A stretch of 64,000 nt of DNA from Mesostigma viride (Eukaryota; Streptophyta; Mesostigmatophyceae; Mesostigmatales; Mesostigmataceae): the NCBI GenBank assembly GCA_009746045.1, contig RPFO01000972.1, forward strand, positions 299,001 through 363,000, read 5' to 3'. The position numbers and the translations under genes are program-made. The notes beneath the pieces were generated by a model. It had not been told where the DNA came from. It saw only the letters and a program-made list of their open reading frames with translations, and searched no databases. This document shows, piece by piece, positions 51,101-63,100 of the stretch (within the stretch, counting starts at the first letter, position 1; every line of letters starts with the position of its first letter).

Positions 51101-54100
51101 TGGTGTAGGCAGTATAGGAGCGCCTACAGTGGGATGGATCTACGAGGGCCTGTCCTGGATGTGAGTATAGTGGAGAGCGGTGTAGGCAGTATAGGAGCGC
51201 CTACAGTGGGATGGATCTACGAGTGGCCTGTCCTGGATGTGAGTATAGTGGAGAGTGGTGTAGGCAGTATAGGAGCGCCTACAGTGGGATGGATCTACGA
51301 GTGCCTGTCCTGGATGTGAGTATAGTGGAGAGTGGTGTAGGCAGTATAGGAGCGCCTACAGTGGGATGGATCTACGAGTGGCCTGTCCTGGATGTGAGTG
51401 GCCTGTCCTGGATGTGAGTGGCCTGTCCTGGATGTGAGTGCCTGTCCCCGAAATGAGTGGAAAGAAGCCGTTTTATGGAGAGCAGGAGAAAGAGTAGGAG
51501 CGCCTGTACTGTTTAGGGTTTCAGAGCGCCTGTCCTGGATGTGAGTCGGCTCAAAGATAGTTAGGCGGAGAGTTATGGGGGGAAACTGTGGTGTCATGTT
51601 CCCAAAAAAGTGGTGGGTTATGGTTCATTTGCATCTCCTGTGGCTAACTTCGTGGCTCATCGGTAAGCCATTAGCCTAAGAGAGTGCCGGGCTATCGCCT
51701 GTTTCTGTGTATGCGTATCATGTCGGCTGAATAGGCGCCGGGCGATAGTTTGTTTCTGCGTAGGCTTATCCTGTCTGCTGGTTATGGGTGTGCCTAACTG
51801 CTGAATATGAGCATGTCTATCTGCTGAATAGGGGCATGTCTATCTGCTGAATATGAGCATGTCTATCTGCTGAATAGGGGCATGTCTATCAAATCTAAAC
51901 CATGCGGCCATTGGATTTCGACAGGAACTGTTTTGGAAAGCGCGGGCACTTACATGCACAAGGAGCATCGGTTACTGCACTATTCGTGTCGGACCTACTT
52001 TGTCGCACTGAACTGAAATGAGTTGGACTTGACGCCCAGTTCCAGATAGAGAGTCAAGAATCTTGCTTTCATTTTCCTCCTTGTTAGTTCCTTCCCAGCC
52101 TTTCCAACCTTCCCAACGTTCCTACCCTACCTCCGCTTCCTCACCTTCCAAAGCTTCCCAGCCTTCCTCATATGGTTGGGAAGGGTAGGAAAGTGTAGGA
52201 AGCTTGGTCCCTACCGTTTTACTTTGTCACCGACATCTGATATCATTTTATCCGGCATCTGTCACCACCACCCTGCACTCTGCAGGGTCGGGCGGGAAAA
52301 CAATAGCAGCCTGCCTCCCTTCTGGCAGCCCGTCAACGAGGGCGGCAAGGTGATGTACTTGAACACCATCACCAACCACGCGACACAGGCGCGGCCTGCC
52401 AGCCTGAGGGGGGGCATCCTGGCAGGTGCGTGCTGCGTCCATGGGGACGTTGGGGAGTGTGCGCTTGTCTCTTTGCAATAGGCTCGTCTCTTTACAGTAC
52501 GCTCGCCTCCTTACAGTACGCTCGCCTATCACAGTGTGCTCATCCCTTTACAGTACGCTCGCCTCTTTACAGTACGCTCGCCTATCACAGCATGCTCATC
52601 CCTTCATAGTGCGCTTGCCTCTTTACAGTACGCTCGCCTATCACAGTGTGCTCATCCCTTTACAGTACGCTCGCCTCTTTACAGTACGCTCGCCTATCAC
52701 AGTGTGCTCATCCCTTTACAGTACGCTCGCCTCTTTACATAACGCTGCCAAAGTGTCTCTACTTCAGTATTCCGCTTCTCATCGCGTAATAATGTTTTGC
52801 TGGTTTGTTAATTCACGGCCGGATGGCATGCGCCTGGGCAAGACGCTCATCTAGAGTCCGTGTGCCGATTGCACTCGGTTGCCCTCCATACGCTGTTTGT
52901 AGTATCGCCAACGTACTTGTCTGCTGCTGGTATTCCAACGGGCTTTCTGTTGCGTCGTGTCCAGACGATACGGGCCTGGGCAGCAGGCCCGTCACTTAAC
53001 CTAGACTTGCCTCTTCTTGTCAAGTTACTAGTATTATATATTTGTTAGTTTGGCGTCATGTCCAGACAATACAGGCCTGGGCAGCAGGCCAATCACTTAA
53101 CCTAGACTTGCCTCTTCTTGTCAAGTCATTATTTGTTTGTTTTGTGTTTTCCCTCTTGTTATCAATTTATTGCTGATTTGTTCGGTGTGTTTCCTCTTCT
53201 TTTCCAGTCATTATTTGTTTGTTTGCTGTTGTGTCCCGACTCCAGACAATTTGGGCCTGGGCAAGCCCTGTTTCTTTTTTGACATTCTTATTCTTCTTAT
53301 CGGCTATGACCACTTCCTCTTTGTCGCATCATGACCAGACGACATGGGCCTGGGCAAAACGCTCACTTTGCTGGCTCTCATCGCCACCAACCGGCCGGGG
53401 GCGCAGCTGCCGCCCGTGGAGCGGGTCCCACGGAGCATGGTGCCCACTGCGGAGGCTGCTGGGTCGAAAGGGAAGCGGCCCAAGGCAGCGGAAAAGGTGT
53501 GTGCACAATATTAATGATGTTGAAGTTCCCCGATACCAAACATGGAGCAACCCTTGGGTGTGCCGAGGGTTTTGCCGGCGCTCGCCAGTTGGGACATAAA
53601 ATCAGCAGCAGTGCCTTGCCGTGGGCGCAAGGAGAGCAATCTGCTTTTGCACTCCTTTCCCCATGGCCAGTTGGAGCTAAGAGCATTGCTCCGACGTAAC
53701 TAAATCATACAATAGTTGCTGATCTTAGCAGGTGGTTCTATTCCCCATACCGATTTGCCCCGAAGGGGACATGTTTCTTATTCCCCAGACAGGTGCCTTC
53801 GGTCTCCCTGGTCATTGCTGCTCAATATTGCTGTTTCCTTTTCCTGTTGTATTTTCCGCTTTCATAATCCTGTAATATTATTTTTACTTATAACAGATTT
53901 TGAAATATAACTCCCGTTCTTTCTTTTTTACTCTCTTTCCTGCTTTCTAGGAAGCTATGAACCTCCACAGCTGCCCAACCGGCAGAATTCTCTTATTCTA
54001 ACCCTCATTGTTATACATTAGTTTATTTCTATTTTCTATCATTTTTTTTCACTCTCCTAGTTGAGTTCCACAGGATGCTGCAAACCCTCGGTTGCCTAAG

Positions 54101-57100
54101 CCGTCCTATCTATTCTCTGGTCCAATCCCTCAACGTTCCTATCTATTCTCTGGTCCAATCCCTCAACGTTCCTATCTATTCTCTGGTCCAATCCCTCAAC
54201 GTTCCTATCTATTCTCTGGTCCAATCCCTCAACGTTTCTATCTATTCTCTGGCCCAATCCCTTAACCTAATCTACCGTTTCCTTTCTCCTCTTTACCATT
54301 GCCCGTTTTCCCCAGAAAGCCAAGCCCGCGGCTGACAAGCCGTTGAAGAACGCGGTTGAAGTTGCTGACCCGCCGCCGCAGGTGCCGGCTGCCAACGGAC
54401 CCAAGAGCACACTCGTCATTACCCCTCTCACGGTAGGTGACTTCCTGTGGAGGGTTCTCGCAGATTAGACTATCCTTGAGATTAGATCCTCAGCCCGGAG
54501 CACTTGATTTCATCATCCAGTCTACAAAACAGTTCATCATTTCATCATCCAGTTAACAAAACATTGCAACGGTGCAAGCAAGATGTTGTCGACACAAATT
54601 GTTTTTCTTGTCGCACATATGATGGGGCTTGTCGCGTACTATGATGATGGGGCGACAGGAACGTAACGATCGCTTTCATCCTGCCTTCAGTCGTCAACCT
54701 GTTGCACCTGCTTACGTGGCAGCACTGCCTTCACTCCGCCAACCTTTGGTGCATGGTTTCTTCTCTTCAGCAGTGTGTTTCTTTTCAAATAAGCAGTCCT
54801 TGTCATTTGGGTGGTGTTGAAGCAGAAAGACAGGAAAAGTAAGCCTTAGCAGACTTTATTCGAGGTTTTTTTGGGGGGGAGGGAAGGAAATGCCATTCGC
54901 GAGGTCGACCAGAAAAAAAAATGGAGGCACGCCGTGCATTTATTGCAAATCACACGTGCACAGCTTTCCTTCTCTTGTCTCAGACATCCCAAGTCTCAGA
55001 CATCCCAAGGTGTGTGAAATCTGTCACAATCATCTGACAGGGCAGCTCACATCAAGGCCTCTTCCTGCTGCCTTGTACCTCACATCAATGCCTCTTCCTG
55101 CTGCCTTGTACCTCACATCAAGGCCTCTTCCTGCTGCCTTGTACGGCTCCGCCACCTGCGTGTGTCCTCTCTTTACATTGTGTCCATCTACGCGTACCCT
55201 GGGAGCCAGGTTCTCTCAAATTGGACGACGCAGCTGGAGGAGCACACGGCCTCAGGCCGCCTCTCTGTGTGAGCAAGCTTCTTGGGTGGATTGACATGCT
55301 TCTAGCTATTGGTTAGTCGTTTTGGGGTCGAGTTAACACTGCCAGTAGCTGTTAGTTTGTTTGTGTCGAGTGAATATGCTTCGAGGTAGTTTGCTAATGC
55401 TAGCATGTAACTTGCTTTGGGGTCTAATTGCTCTGTATTCTACGATTTGGGTGCGCAGAAAGTTTGCGCGAACTGGTGCTGCAATCTTGTGCCGCGTGCG
55501 AGTAGCGTGCCGCGGGTCGCGATTGGGTGGTCGACCGTAGGGGTTCCCTTACATGCGTGCCCTTGGCTTGGTTGCGTACACTGCTTGCGTGCCAAAGTTG
55601 TCGCCAAAGTGTGCTACCATTGCGGCAAAAAATTTCAGACAGCAAACAAATTTCATGGGCTCCGGAGGACGTGGTTTATTTGCCCAAACTCTTGCCGAAA
55701 GTGTTGCGCAAACTGTTCCATATTCAAGTTGCGGCTGTAGCGTGTCTTTGTGACCACAGAATCGCGGCATTTCAAACGATTCTAGCAGGATGCGCCGCAC
55801 GCACCAACCTAGCTGCTCGAATTATTTGCAGCAGACAAGTACGGGAGCAACGCGATGGGGCCCCTGCTACTAACCAAAGCCCTTGAGCAAAAGAACCGGT
55901 CATTAATTTTGGTACTACTATAACCATGGTACACCGGTCGTTTACTGTCAGTGTCAAGTGGCGTGTGGACTTTGGGAGTGGCGATGCGCAAACACGTGGC
56001 CTGGCGTGAGCGACGATTTTTGGCTGCGAGGATTGCGACTTGGGTTCGGGCCGGTGGGCACGATATGGGGACTTGGGCTCCAAGTGCTCGAGAAAGGGAC
56101 CAATTGACGTTGGGTTTAAAAGGATTACAACACTTTGTGAAGCATATTCTCAGGGCAGGGTAGATGGCATTCAATTGCTACGGCCTGTACAGTCAGCATG
56201 GGTGTGGACGGCAGGTGGAGGATGCTGATGTGGCACGCAAGCTAGAGAAGATGCCTACTTTTTCCTTCCTGTTGTCTTTGGAAAAGGGTAATTGTAGGAT
56301 ATATTCAAGAGTGTGTCCGCGAGAGTAAGGTAAGAGTAGGATATATTCAAGAGTGTGTCCGCGAGAGTAAGGTAATTGTAGGATATATTCAAGAGTGTGT
56401 CCGCGAGAGTAAGGTAATTGTAGGATATATTCAAGAGTGTGTCCGCGAGAGTAAGGTAATAGTAGGATGTATTCAAGAGTGTGTCCGCGAGAATAAGGTA
56501 ATAGTAGGACATATTCAAGAGTGTGTCCGCGAGAGTAAGGTAAGAGTAGGATATATTCAAGAGTGTGTCCGCGAGAGTAAGGTAAGAGTAGGATATATTC
56601 AAGAGTGTGTCCGCGAGAGTAAGGTAATAGTAGGATATATTCAAGAGTATCTAATGGTGCCACCTGTGAGGGCTGCCTACCTAAGTGAAGCGCCAGAGGC
56701 CATCTGGGCACTTCACTTATCCTTATACGCATGACGCAATATGCGTACAAGGCTGGTAGCTTTACATGCAGATCCCTCGCATGGCCCGGGTCTAAGGTGT
56801 GAGCATCATGCCAAAACCATGCACATCAAGAACACCCTAGAAAGCTCTATCCACACTGCCCAGCCATCGTGGAGAACGCTGGTCCATCCACAAAGAATCT
56901 TAATCATTCATTCTGCTTGCAAAGGCTTCTTACCATGGTTACCTTGCCTTGGTAGCCTATTGTCTCATCCATGTGCTTGGGCACTACCGTTACTACACCG
57001 TAAACACTTTTATTTACCCAAAAAAGAATAGAAAAGAAAGGCCATAAACCAACAACTCATGTCCCCATTTATCCATACCCTCAGGTTCTTGAAGAATGCC

Positions 57101-60100
57101 GCAGCATCCGTATTTGTGCAGCGCTCATCACCATGGCTAGCTTGGAAAAAGAGGCGCCAGTGGCCATTGCTGTACGTTTTCTATGGGTACGCTGCACCCG
57201 CGTGCACGTGGCACGAACGAGACATGATCCGGTGCCCTTGCCAAGTGTCACGTCACTCTTCTTGACACCATCGCTGCCGCGAATGACGAGGCCACGACCA
57301 TGCTCAATGACCCCAATTGCTTGCAAGCCTGCATCATAAGAAATCCACGTTGCCTTTGGGTCCAGAGACAACAGGAAGGAAAAAGTAGGCATCTTCTCTG
57401 GCTTGCGTGCGACGTCAGCATGCTCGACCTGCCGGTCACACCAAGTCCGACTGCACAGGCCATAGCAATTGAATGCCATGTACCTCACCTCGAGAATATG
57501 CTTTACAAAAGTGTTGTAACACTTCGTGGATCCACGAGTCAGGGCTGCCTGAATAAAAGAACACCTTGTAGGCTGCCCTTTCCTTCTTCCCGAAGTCGTT
57601 AGGCCCCTCACAACAGCGGGACACCCCGTAGTCCTCGATGCCCTTGAGTTGTATCATTCTTTGCTTTACATCGTGAAGACCATGCGGGATAAAGAAACCT
57701 TTGCCCTTGATCTTGGTGTAGCCCTGATCCCTTATGTCCTTCAGGTACTTCTTAGTTTGAGAACGGGCCGCAATAGCGTTGTCAAGGCCTATCAAGAGTC
57801 GGCCCGCTGTCTCCACCCCCTTAAACTTCTTCGCCACTTATCCTTTTCTCATAAGTTTCAGGCGACTCAGTGATGCGTGAATTGTTTACCCTCTCTCTCT
57901 CTCTCTTAACAGCGTCGTAGGCCGCCTTCTGCTCATCATTTATGCCCTTGACTTTGTTTGCTTCGCAATTGGCCTGTTGTGTATTCCTAGCCCCTCTGTG
58001 TTCCTTGTAGCAAGCAATGTCCAACGGATTATTCGATGTCTTCAGAGACGTCATTCTGGCCGAGTGACTGAGCTTAATGCTGGATGAAGCAAAAGCCAAG
58101 TTAACAACCTGGAGATTAAAATAATATGTATATCGATATTGACAAACATAGCTTTCTAGCTGAATGATTTCATTTTTATTAATCATTGCACAACATAAAC
58201 TGCAAGTCCGTGACTGAACGACCTCACGCCCTGACTGGGAAAGGGCAATTCTGTAACTTACCGAGTTACGTCACCTAACTTGGACAGGGGTAGTTCTGTA
58301 ACAATAGGAGTTCTGTAACAAGACCCCGTCGCTTTCTCCTTATTGGAGGGCGCATGACCCGCGTTGTTGGGCGTGGATGAGCAAGTATACTGTGACTGCA
58401 TTGGTGATGGCCGCGGGACGGGTGGTTGTGGTCTTCCTACCTTGTGAAGACGACTGCGGAAAGGTGTCTCCCTACTGGCCTCCGCCACCTCATCCTCATC
58501 CTGTATCTCATCATCATCCTCCCCATAATCTGCATTACGTCTATCTGTTCCGCATCCTCCTCTGCCTCGTCATAAAGGCGTCACCCTCTACCTCGCCATC
58601 AACACTGATGCATCGCACCTTCTTGCCTAGGAGCACTGGCACGCTCCCTACCCCCCGCTGCAGCCATGTTCCCCCCTTCCCCCCTCTTCTTCTTGCTCTG
58701 GTTGCCGTGTTCGCGCTCCCCTTGCTTCCTGCCATCCATCCCCTCGGAGGACCAAGGCTTGCAGCTCTTCGCGGGAGCTGTCAGAGCAGGCATGGAGCTG
58801 CTGCTTGGTGCAACGGGGGGCTCCTTCTTGACCCCACCTGCGCTTGTGCCGCGCGGCCAACAGACAGGACGCACGCTCGGGAGCTCCGTGTAGGATTCAC
58901 TCGTGCCGCGCGGCCAACAGACAGGACGCACGCTCGGGAGCTCCGTGTAGAATTCACTCGTGCCGCACGGCCAACAGACAGGACGCACGCTCGGGAGCTC
59001 CGTGTAGAATTCACTCGTGCCGCGCGGCCAACAGACAGGACGCACGCTCGGGAGCTCCGTGTAGAATTCACTCGTGCCGCACGTCCAGCAGACAGGACGC
59101 ACGCTCGGGAGCTCCGTGTAGAATTCATCCAACACATATTCGGGGTTCGCATCCTCTCTCCTGTTGTACATGCATGAGGACCGCTGACTGTCCATGATGG
59201 CCTCCCGCATGAGCTCATAGGGACACTGGGATTTCGACCGCCGGCTGATCTTCCCCCTCAGCTTAGAAATGATGATAATCACGCGGCGGTCATCCAACGG
59301 ATCTAATGCCTCCAAGTATTCCACCCCTTTCTCCATCTGCACATGGCAGTTTGGGACAGAGTCCTCACATGCCAACTTACACACCTCGGATATGATGAAT
59401 TCTGATTACTCTTCCGACTCCAACACATCATTATTCTGGCCCTCAAGGCAGGTATCCAGAGTCTTATTCCACATCTTCTCCCATGGGTCAGGGGCGTCAT
59501 CGTTTATCGAGGGGATGTGTGGTGGCGGGGTCTCCAGAAACTTGAACAAATGGAGCTTGTGGTCCTCCATTCTCTCGAAACAACCGCTCATCATCTAGGA
59601 AATTGGCTTGTGCGCCGAAAATTGGCCTTCAGTTGGCTGCAATCAAATCCTTGCAGCGAACCTGGCGGTATTGATTCTTACACGGCGCGGGATTCCTCCG
59701 ACTGGGACTGACACGGCGTCTACCTAGAACGCGGTCAGACAACCGGCGCGGGAATACACTCAGCTCAACTCAACTAAGAACGCGGTACGGCAGTCGCTCA
59801 AGCGGACAACTTCCACTCAAGTAGTCAAGTTGCTTGCCCCAACTGGAACATTTGCTCGCGTTCAGTGGGCCCTAAATGCGCACACACTCCATGGACAGTT
59901 GTTGTAGACTAGGTGACGTCTCCGGCCGGAGCCCGGCCACAAATGCCGAAGAGGCACTGTATCGGTTTGCAGCGGGGGCCCGGGGGCGAAACCCCCGTAA
60001 TTGGCCATGTACTACTACCATGCTTCTCAGGTTTAGTCGTATTACAGCCTACTTGAATTACTACCAGTTGTGTTTAAATTGGTTGCCTGCTGCACTAGTT

Positions 60101-63100
60101 TATGAATTCTGGGACCATAGAATTCCAGTGCCATATCGAAGGCAGTAAGTCTTCTATTCTACTGGTCCCATTCCTCCCTTGGACGTTTCCGGCATGCTGC
60201 TATTCCCTTTACAAAGGAGAGTCCAGTGGCTGCTCGGGTCTGACTCACTGCCTTGCTTTTGGTGGGGCGTGTGGGCTTGCACATGACGGATTCAGGTACC
60301 AGCATTATGGACCGAACCGATCCAAGGACCCTGCCTTCATCGCCAAGCATGATGTTGTCCTCTCCACTTATGGGTTAGTACATCAATGCGACAACCAGCG
60401 CAGGCCAGAATCTTGAGAATGCGGATCACGGTAGCGCGAGCCTGCTGTTATCTTATCCGCTGCTGTTATGTTACCTATTTGTTACTCTTGCAAGCATAGG
60501 TATGCCCCCTCTACTTATGGGTGGGTAGCTCACCCGCATTTGTATTTTCTTTTCATGAACTAGTATGAGAATATGGGTGGACTATCCCTCTTTCCTTATC
60601 CTGCTACTCATATTCGAACTAGTATGAGAGTATGGGTGGACTATCCCTCTTTCCTTATCCTGCTACTCATATTCGAACTAGTATGAGAGTATGGGTGGAC
60701 TATCCCTCTTTCCATATCCTGCTACTCATATTCGAACTAGTATGAGAATATGGGTGGACTATCCCTCTTTCCATATCCTGCTACTCATATTCGAACTAGT
60801 ATGAGAATATGGGTGGACTATCCCGCTTTCCTTATCCTGCTACTCATATTTGAACTAGTATGAGAGTATGGGTGGACTATCCCTCTTTCCATATCCTGCT
60901 ACTCATATTCGAACTAGTATGAGAATATGGGTGGACTATCCCTCTTTCCTTATCCTGCTACTCATATGCCCACTTGTGGTTGGGTAGCTTGATGGTGTGG
61001 CAGTGTTTCGAGACAACTGCCGCGCACAATTACTTGTGAGAGGGAACAACGAATTTTTTTTTTTTGCACTCGTAATTTTTGTACATGTCCAGCTATTTGT
61101 CTCGCCTCCGTCCTTGCTGGTTTAGACAAGCAATCGCGTTGCAATGTTTCGTGTGTTCTCTGGCTGCATGTGTGTGTATGCCCAGCTGCATGTGTGTATG
61201 CCCAGCTGCATGTGTGTGTATGCCCAGCTGCATGTGTGTGTATGCCCAGCTGCATGTGTGTGTATGCCCAGCTGCATGTGTGTGTATGCCCAGCTGCATG
61301 TGTGTGTATGCCCAGCTGCATGTGTGTGTATGCCCAGCTGCATGTGTGCATGTGTGCATTTTTGCCCAGCTGATGCACGCTCGACCAGCTATCGGCTTAT
61401 CGGGGGTTGCCTCTCGAAGCAGACCCATTGGTCACTGTACTGGTCACTACAGTGCATGGGGGGTTGCCTTGCAAACCACTAATACACTGTACCAGACCCA
61501 TTGGTCACTATACTGGTCACCACAGTGCATGGGGGGTTGCCTTGCGAAGCAGACGTATACTGTACGAGACCCATTGGTCACTATACTGGTCACCACAGTG
61601 CATGGGGGGCTGCCTTGCGAAGCTGTAGAGCAGCCGTACTGCGCAGGGAGAACATTTATAAGGGAAACGTTTGTTGGCATACAGGCTATAAGTAAGTTTG
61701 TTTGCTTGTTTGCATACAGGCGCAGCTATCAGCAGCAGCCTGTCATTGCTGGGTGGGTGGTGGACATGCCATCTAAGGTTCTGCCTGCCCAGAGGCATCC
61801 AGCCATTTGTCTGGTCCACTAGAGTTGTGAGGCTTGAGGCCATAGTATACGCTGTCGGCTCTTTGTCAAGTGTTTGATCCCAAACGCTGTCAGCTCTTTG
61901 ACAAATGTTTGGTCCCAAACGCCGTCGGCTCTTTGTCAAGTGCTTGGTCCCAGGCAAGATTGCTAGCTTTAAAACCACTATCACTGTCTTTAGCTTGTAA
62001 GACCATGACATCGTGTTTGTTATAATGGGGTCATGGTTTCGAGTTTGGACTTCTTGTTTTCATGGTCACACCCTTTTGTCCGCGGATTTCTTCCCAGGAT
62101 AGGATCGAGGCTCTTCCTACTACTAGGATCAAGGCTCTTCCTACTACTAGGATCAAGGCTCTTCCTACTACTAGGATCAAGGCTCTTCCTACTACTAGTA
62201 TCAAGGCTCTTCCTACTACTAGGATCAAGGCTCTTCCTACTACTAGGATCAAGGCTCTTCCTACTACTAGGATCAAGGCTCTTCCTACTACTAGGATCAA
62301 GGCTCTTCCTACTACTAGGATCGAGGCTCTTCCTACTACTAGGATCGAGGCTCTTCCATAGTAGTACCGTTTTTGTGGTTTCTGTACTCGGCATTCTCTT
62401 CATCATGCCCTCTCGGCATTCTCTTCATCATGCGCTCTGACTCGCTGTTTCCTCTTCACTGTTTTCGCTTTCCAGGATACTGTCCTTATTCTGTCCTCTG
62501 TATCCTCCTCTGTCTGTTTCATATTTCTAGCTAGGGTCTTCTTCTGTATGCTTTTTACCCTGTAGATGTTTGTTAGTCTGTCTGTTTCATATTTCTAGCT
62601 AGGGTCTTCTTTTGTGTGCTTTTTACCCTGTAGATGTTTGTAGTGCTGTGGGGGGGTCTGACTCGGTGCCCTCTTGACCGCAAATGTTCTCATGACCTCG
62701 CTCTTCCTCCACTGGTTTCCCTTGCCAGGATTCTTCTCAGCGACGGCCTCACAGGGCCCCTGCAAAAGGTCGACTGGCTGCGTGTGGTCCTCGATGGTAA
62801 TGACAGCAGCGACAGCACACTTTCCTCTTCTCTTTTCCTTTGGATGTGCTGTCAAAGTCCCCTTTTCTGCATTCTCCTGTCGCAAACGCGCGCGCTTTGG
62901 TTTCAGTTTCGATCCAGAACACATCGGATGGGTCCAGTCATACAAAGGAGTTGACAATCAGCATGCTGTGGCAATCGTGTTGTGGGCATTGTTGCTTCAT
63001 GGCGTGGTGGTCTGATGCCACCGAAAACAGAGGCTCACAATATCAAGTCGACCAAGGCATTGGTATCGAAGGGTAAGTTCCAGCATTGTTTCCAACCACA

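Noticed and set aside
50211-51440. CRISPR-like array
   Set aside because: Units are contiguous 77 bp copies without unique spacers and derive from a splice junction in a eukaryotic gene.
55417-55740. Cysteine-rich frame with CYHCGKKF that looks like a zinc finger
   Set aside because: It starts without a plausible context inside HLTF intron 10, has no regular finger spacing and no second supporting exon.
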